From an uncultured Clostridia bacterium (GTDB taxonomy: Bacteria > Bacillota > Clostridia > TANB77 > CAG-508), in contig CAKOVP010000013.1 of assembly GCA_934122035.1 (NCBI GenBank), forward strand, positions 1 to 37,353: DNA of 37,353 nt, in the 5' to 3' direction. The first letter of the stretch is position 1. Every line of letters starts with the position of its first letter. Below, piece by piece: positions 34,061-37,353 of the stretch. Position numbers and translations under genes: made by a program. The notes below the pieces were generated by a model. The model was not told where the DNA came from, made no database searches, and saw only the letters and a list, made by a program, of their open reading frames with translations.

Positions 34061-34195
34061 ATGCAAGACAATAATAGATGTTGTGGTGGAGGCTGCGGAT
34101 GTGGCTTTGGCGGAAATAGCTGTATTTGGATATTCATAATTTTAATTATACTATGCTGCTGCTGTGGTGGAAACAATGGCTGTGGATGCTGCTAG
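34061..34195 (+). CDS. 44-residue Cys-rich single-helix membrane peptide (copy 2)
   Basis: It has a strong AGGAGGTG ribosome site and starts MQDNNRCCGGGCGCGFGG. One helix (about 22-31, IWIFIILIIL) follows, then CCCCGGNNGCGCC. It has 12 Cys and about as many Gly in 44 residues. It shares its design, though not its exact sequence, with the peptide 60 bp upstream: Cys clusters flank a short helix. Both genes end at the terminator at 34207-34236 and probably form a two-gene transcript. The reading frame, ribosome site and twin arrangement make it a real gene; function unknown. Confidence 0.75.
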   Translation: MQDNNRCCGGGCGCGFGGNSCIWIFIILIILCCCCGGNNGCGCC

Positions 34196-34206
34196 TTTAA
34201 ACATAG

Positions 34207-34236
34207 AAAATGAGAGATTATTGGTCTCTCATTTTT
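34207..34236. terminator. Bidirectional terminator between the Cys-rich peptides and pyrG
   Basis: A perfect 11-bp stem (34207-34217 with 34225-34235, AAAATGAGAGA/TCTCTCATTTT) with a 7-nt loop, flanked by A-runs on the left and T-runs on the right. It lies between convergent genes and can serve both. Confidence 0.85.
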
Positions 34237-34246
34237 AGTTTATTTT

Positions 34247-35875
34247 TTATTTATGTCTTTTAGCTGCCGCAATTAGTCCTACAAATAATGGCTGTGGTCT
34301 ATCTGGTCTTGATTTAAATTCTGGATGGAATTGTCCTGCTATAAAGAATGGATGTGTTTTCTCATCTAGTTCTACTATTTCTACTAGACCTCCATCTGGA
34401 GATGTTCCTGCAATTTTCAAACCTGCATTTTCCATTTTTTCTCTATAGTCGTTATTATATTCGAATCTATGTCTATGTCTTTCTGTTATTTCTTCCATGC
34501 CATATAATTTATATGCTAAACTATCCTTTTTTAAAATGCAAGGATATGCACCAAGTCTCATAGTTCCACCTTTTTTATATACATTTTTTTGTGTTTCCAT
34601 TATATGTATTAGCGGATTTTTACATTCTGGTTCAAATTCTTCCGAATTTACATCTTCTAGTTTAAGTACATCTCTTGCAAATTCTACAACAGCCATCTGC
34701 ATACCTAAACATATTCCTAAAAATGGAATTTTGTTTTCTCTTGCATATTTTATTGTTTGAATTTTTCCTTCTATACCTCTATTTCCAAATCCTCCTGGAA
34801 CAATAATTCCGTCAAATTCCTTTAGCACATCTTTTGCATTTTCCTTTGTAACAGTTTCTGAATCTATAAATTTTATTTGTGATTCCACTTCATTTGCATA
34901 ACTTGCATGTTTTATACTTTCCACAACCGATAAATATGAATCTTCTAGCTTTATATATTTTCCAACTATTGCAATTTTTACTTTTTGCTTATTCTCATTT
35001 TTATATTCATTATCTATTTTTTTGAAATGTTCAATCATTTCTTCCCATTTTTTATTATTTGCATTAACTCTTTCTAAGTGCAAATGTTTGCACACTTCTA
35101 ATGCTAGCCCTTCTTGTTCTAGCATTAATGGTACTTCGTATAAATTTGATGCCGTTTGATTTGCAATTACATTTTCTGGTCTTACATTACAAAATAATGC
35201 TATTTTATTTCTTATACTATTAGGAATTGGTACTTCTGTTCTGCAAACTAAAATATCAGGCTTTATTCCAATTGATTGTAGCTCTTTTACAGAGTGTTGT
35301 GTTGGCTTAGATTTTAGCTCATTTGAGCCAGAAATATATGGTAAAAGTGTTACATGTAAATAAATAACATCTTCTGGATTGTTTTCTAGTCCGACCTGTC
35401 TTATTGCCTCTAAAAATGGTAGACTTTCTATGTCTCCAACTGTTCCACCAATCTCTGTTATTACAATGTCGGCACCAGTTTGCCCTAGAGCATATACTTT
35501 TTCTTTTATTGCATTTGTAATATGTGGAATTACTTGAACCGTCTTCCCTAAATAGTCTCCTCTTCTTTCTCTTTCTATTACTTCACTATAAATTCTTCCT
35601 GTTGTAACACTAGAATTTTTACTTAATGCTTCATCTGTAAATCTTTCATAATGACCTAAATCTAAGTCTGTTTCTGCACCATCATCTGTTACAAAAACTT
35701 CACCATGCTCATATGGGCTCATAGTTCCTGGATCTACATTTATATATGGATCAAACTTTTGATTTGCCACTTTATATCCTCTGTTTTTTAATAATCTTCC
35801 TAATGATGCAGCTGTAATTCCTTTTCCTAATCCAGATACAACCCCTCCTGTTACAAATACATATTTTGTTCCCAT
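34247..35875 (-). CDS. pyrG: CTP synthase PyrG
   Basis: 542 residues, normal length. It makes CTP from UTP with glutamine as nitrogen donor, in the cytoplasm. The N-terminal synthetase domain has GGVVSGLGKGITAASLG (10-26) and the magnesium/UTP site region EIGGTVGDIESLPF (141-154). The C-terminal glutaminase domain has the oxyanion region GGFGNRGIEG (361-370), the catalytic Cys C389 in LGICLGMQ, and His517/Glu519 in FHPEF. AGGAGG lies 6 nt before the ATG. A strong hairpin with a U-run sits directly upstream in the leader and probably controls expression. Confidence 0.98.
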   Translation of the reverse strand: MGTKYVFVTGGVVSGLGKGITAASLGRLLKNRGYKVANQKFDPYINVDPGTMSPYEHGEVFVTDDGAETDLDLGHYERFTDEALSKNSSVTTGRIYSEVIERERRGDYLGKTVQVIPHITNAIKEKVYALGQTGADIVITEIGGTVGDIESLPFLEAIRQVGLENNPEDVIYLHVTLLPYISGSNELKSKPTQHSVKELQSIGIKPDILVCRTEVPIPNSIRNKIALFCNVRPENVIANQTASNLYEVPLMLEQEGLALEVCKHLHLERVNANNKKWEEMIEHFKKIDNEYKNENKQKVKIAIVGKYIKLEDSYLSVVESIKHASYANEVESQIKFIDSETVTKENAKDVLKEFDGIIVPGGFGNRGIEGKIQTIKYARENKIPFLGICLGMQMAVVEFARDVLKLEDVNSEEFEPECKNPLIHIMETQKNVYKKGGTMRLGAYPCILKKDSLAYKLYGMEEITERHRHRFEYNNDYREKMENAGLKIAGTSPDGGLVEIVELDEKTHPFFIAGQFHPEFKSRPDRPQPLFVGLIAAAKRHK

Positions 35876-35898
35876 TTTTTACCTCCTATAAAAAACAA

Positions 35899-35946
35899 AA
35901 AATAGGCTAAAAACTCCAAAAAAGGTGTTTTTTTTTAGCCTATTTG
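35899..35946 (-). promoter_or_regulatory. Probable pyrG leader attenuator (terminator hairpin)
   Basis: The arms 35900-35913 and 35932-35945 form a perfect 14-bp stem (AAATAGGCTAAAAA/TTTTTAGCCTATTT), and inside it CACC/GGAG-type pairing extends the hairpin. On the minus strand it is followed by UUUUUUGUUUUUUAU and then the pyrG ribosome site. Since pyrG and the next gene are divergent, the hairpin can only lie in the pyrG leader, so it should stop pyrG transcription unless prevented. Known pyrG genes in Firmicutes are controlled by CTP-sensitive attenuation. Confidence 0.75.
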
Positions 35947-35969
35947 TGCCTAACTTAAATTATGGGTAT

Positions 35970-35998
35970 ATTTTAGCAGATTGAAACGGAAATTGCAA
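35970..35998 (-). promoter_or_regulatory. pyrG promoter
   Basis: On the minus strand TTGCAA (35993-35998) and TAAAAT (35970-35975) are separated by exactly 17 nt. Transcription would start near 35963-35966, where the transcript begins with a short C-run (ACCCA), followed by about 20 nt and then the attenuator hairpin. Confidence 0.6.
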
Positions 35999-36083
35999 GT
36001 ACTTTATTTTATAAATAGCGTAATTCTAAAACCGTCCTCTATAAAAAATCACAAACTAAAAGTTTCAATTTTTATTGCTCCTA

Positions 36084-36112
36084 TTTACTTTTTTCCTTTC
36101 ATATAGTACAAT
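36084..36112 (+). promoter_or_regulatory. Promoter of the small-multidrug-export-like gene
   Basis: TTTACT (36084-36089) and TACAAT (36107-36112) with a 17-nt spacer, about 30 nt upstream of the start at 36145. Both hexamers fit the housekeeping consensus reasonably well. Confidence 0.55.
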
Positions 36113-36144
36113 GTTTAGGAAATTTTATAAAAGGAGTTTTATTT

Positions 36145-36708
36145 ATGGCAGGTTTACCAATTGTATTAAAATATATCATAGTATTTTTTATTAGTATGGT
36201 TCCAATAGTTGAATTAAGAGGTGCAATTCCAATTGCAGAAAGTTTAAAACTTAATATATTTTTATATTATCCAATTGCAATTGTAGGAAATATTCTTCCT
36301 GTTCCAATTATCTTCTGGTTTGCCAGAAAAGTTCTTGAATGGGGTAAAGATAAAAAGTTTATTGGCAAGTTTTTCACCTGGTGTTTAGAAAAAGGAGCCA
36401 AGGGCGGAGAAAAATTAAAAAAATCAGCTGGAAATAGCGGTATCTTTTGGGCATTACTTTTATTTGTTGGAATACCACTTCCTGGTACTGGTGCGTGGAC
36501 CGGAACTTTAGCCGCTTCATTTTTAAATTTAGATTTTAAAACAAGTATCACTGCAGTTTCTCTTGGTGTTATCTTAGCTGGAATTATTATGTCTTTAGGT
36601 AGCAAAATTGTTTCTATTTTTGGATGGTCTGGAGTTATTGCTATAATTGCTGTTTTATTAATACTAATATTAGCATCCATTGTTATTAAGAAAAAGAAAA
36701 GTAAATAG
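36145..36708 (+). CDS. Small multidrug export-like membrane protein (COG2426 family)
   Basis: 187 residues. Hydrophobic segments lie at about 6-22, 37-60, 97-115, 128-150 and 158-180. Family motifs are FISMVPIVELRGAIPIAESL near the N-terminus and FVGIPLPGTGAWTGTLAASF in the middle. The family is annotated as putative small multidrug export proteins; the LPGTGAW loop recalls DedA-like re-entrant loops, and real substrates are not known. The C-terminus is basic (IKKKKSK). AAAGGAG lies 8 nt before the ATG. It stands alone, divergent from pyrG and convergent with the next gene. Confidence 0.85.
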   Translation: MAGLPIVLKYIIVFFISMVPIVELRGAIPIAESLKLNIFLYYPIAIVGNILPVPIIFWFARKVLEWGKDKKFIGKFFTWCLEKGAKGGEKLKKSAGNSGIFWALLLFVGIPLPGTGAWTGTLAASFLNLDFKTSITAVSLGVILAGIIMSLGSKIVSIFGWSGVIAIIAVLLILILASIVIKKKKSK

Positions 36709-36716
36709 TATTATAC

Positions 36717-36769
36717 AAAGACCTTATGGTAATCTATTACAAAAAGTAGAATTCACCTTAAGGTCTTTT
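36717..36769. terminator. Bidirectional terminator overlapping the end of the TadE-like gene
   Basis: The arms 36717-36730 (AAAGACCTTATGGT) and 36755-36769 (ACCTTAAGGTCTTTT) pair over about 14 bp with one mismatch. The loop is 24 nt. The right arm includes the last codons and the stop codon of the minus-strand gene at 36758-37138. Confidence 0.7.
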
Positions 36770-37138
36770 ATTTATCTTTCCATCACCATTCATACTTGCA
36801 TCTTCTCCAATTAATGTATAATAAATTTCGTTTGCATTATCTATTTCTTCTTGATATGCTTCTCTTGTTGATAATTGGCTCTTTAATTGTGTTTTTCTTT
36901 GCACTGCCATTAACATGTATGTGCTTGACAATATTGTTATAAAAAATATTATTGTTACTGTTACCATTGTTGTTATTGATCCTGCTTCACTTTTTATTAT
37001 ATGATTAAATCTACATTCTCTTTTCTCATTATTTCTTTCTGATATTACCATTGTTCTACAAAAAATATTCTCAATTATGCTATTTATTCTGTTCATTATA
37101 TTACATAAAAAATCTTTTAAATTATCGTACTTTTCCAT
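36758..37138 (-). CDS. TadE/pilin-like single-helix protein, orphan
   Basis: 126 residues. A hydrophilic N-terminal part (1-50, with Cys at 12, 27 and 42) leads to SEAGSITTMV and one membrane helix (about 54-77), then a short outer part with AVQRKTQLKSQLSTREAYQE and NANEIYYTLIG. The GSIT start to the helix and the following charged helix resemble TadE/TadG-like or pseudopilin N-termini, so it may be a further component of the Tad-like system encoded 21 kb away. The C-terminus NGDGKINK looks like part of a calcium-binding (EF-hand/dockerin-type) loop but is too short to be a full motif. AGAGGAAG precedes the ATG. Confidence 0.55.
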   Translation of the reverse strand: MEKYDNLKDFLCNIMNRINSIIENIFCRTMVISERNNEKRECRFNHIIKSEAGSITTMVTVTIIFFITILSSTYMLMAVQRKTQLKSQLSTREAYQEEIDNANEIYYTLIGEDASMNGDGKINKRP

Positions 37139-37189
37139 TAATCTTCCTCTTTTCGTTTTATCTTTAAGTATGTAAATTAATGAAAAAGT

Positions 37190-37223
37190 AAAAGCCTAAA
37201 ACCTGCTATGGTTCTAAGCTTTT
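37190..37223 (-). terminator. Terminator of a minus-strand gene beyond the window edge
   Basis: AAAAGCCTAAAACC (37190-37203) pairs with GGTTCTAAGCTTTT (37210-37223), 14 bp with two imperfect positions and a 6-nt loop. On the minus strand it is followed by UUUUACUUUUU. No + strand gene needs it, so it most likely ends a gene lying to the right of the window. Confidence 0.55.
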
Positions 37224-37295
37224 CTTATTTTATGTTTTTGTGAATTTTATTATTTTTTATACGAATTTTTTCATTATAAAAGGTTAAATATAAAA

Positions 37296-37322
37296 GTAAA
37301 TTCCACTTTTGGCTGAATTTAC
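37296..37322. repeat. Perfect 8-bp inverted repeat
   Basis: GTAAATTC (37296-37303) and GAATTTAC (37315-37322) are perfect inverted copies with an 11-nt spacer. The window ends 31 bp later, so it is not possible to say whether this belongs to a leader, an operator or a terminator. Confidence 0.35.
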
Positions 37323-37353
37323 TAATCCAAGAGAAAAGTCCAGTAAATAAAGA

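Noticed and set aside
36267..36680. 137-residue minus-strand ORF opposite the small-multidrug-export-like gene
   Set aside because: The + strand gene has a promoter, ribosome site and clear family motifs; the antisense ORF has none.

Overview
This is a very AT-rich, densely packed stretch of a Gram-positive chromosome. The gene set (SepF, DivIVA, FtsK/SpoIIIE, CdaA, a VanW-domain protein, a DD-carboxypeptidase, strong AGGAGG ribosome sites, no outer-membrane genes) points to the class Clostridia, probably an uncultured gut-type lineage. That placement is an inference from gene content and base composition. I found no rRNA, tRNA, CRISPR array, transposase or phage gene.

Layout. 1-453 is a non-coding AT-rich region with three inverted repeats. 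454-2542 (+ strand) holds a VanW-domain gene broken by a frameshift and a D-Ala-D-Ala carboxypeptidase. A shared terminator separates these from the minus strand, where almost everything else lies. 2650-3525 encodes a CmpB-like membrane protein. 3580-15370 is one long co-directional cluster transcribed right to left: CpaB/SAF protein, two degenerate TadZ/CpaE-like proteins, a membrane-anchored CpaF-like secretion ATPase, a fused TadB-TadC-like platform protein, then seven small or large pilin-like proteins. Four of these begin with the same MEN(A/S)(S/T)KAL sequence.

15615-21820 holds a three-helix membrane protein with a Cys-rich tail, truA, cdaA (diadenylate cyclase), a 38-residue membrane microprotein, a GH15 glucoamylase-like enzyme, a large palindromic element and a beta-CASP RNase-like metallohydrolase. 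21849-28012 runs through an unknown 513-residue protein, ftsK, a coiled-coil protein, rsmD, divIVA and sepF, which concern chromosome segregation, division and rRNA modification. 28129-33722 has an HlyD-like protein, miaA, a small membrane protein and mutL. At 33899-34195 (+) lie two tiny, extremely Cys-rich membrane peptides. pyrG follows on the minus strand with a probable attenuator in its leader, then a divergent small-multidrug-export-like gene (+), and finally another pilin/TadE-like single-helix protein (-).

The most interesting system is the Tad-like cluster. It has the motor, platform, CpaB and TadZ equivalents of a type IVc (Tad) pilus, but its structural subunits form a multi-member family with no visible class III leader, its ATPase has its own membrane anchor, and both TadZ-like proteins have lost the normal P-loop. 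Second-tier observations are the paired Cys-rich peptides (whose GCGCxCNR motif recurs in a nearby membrane protein), the pyrG leader hairpin, and a MutL with a very long linker and a degraded endonuclease site.
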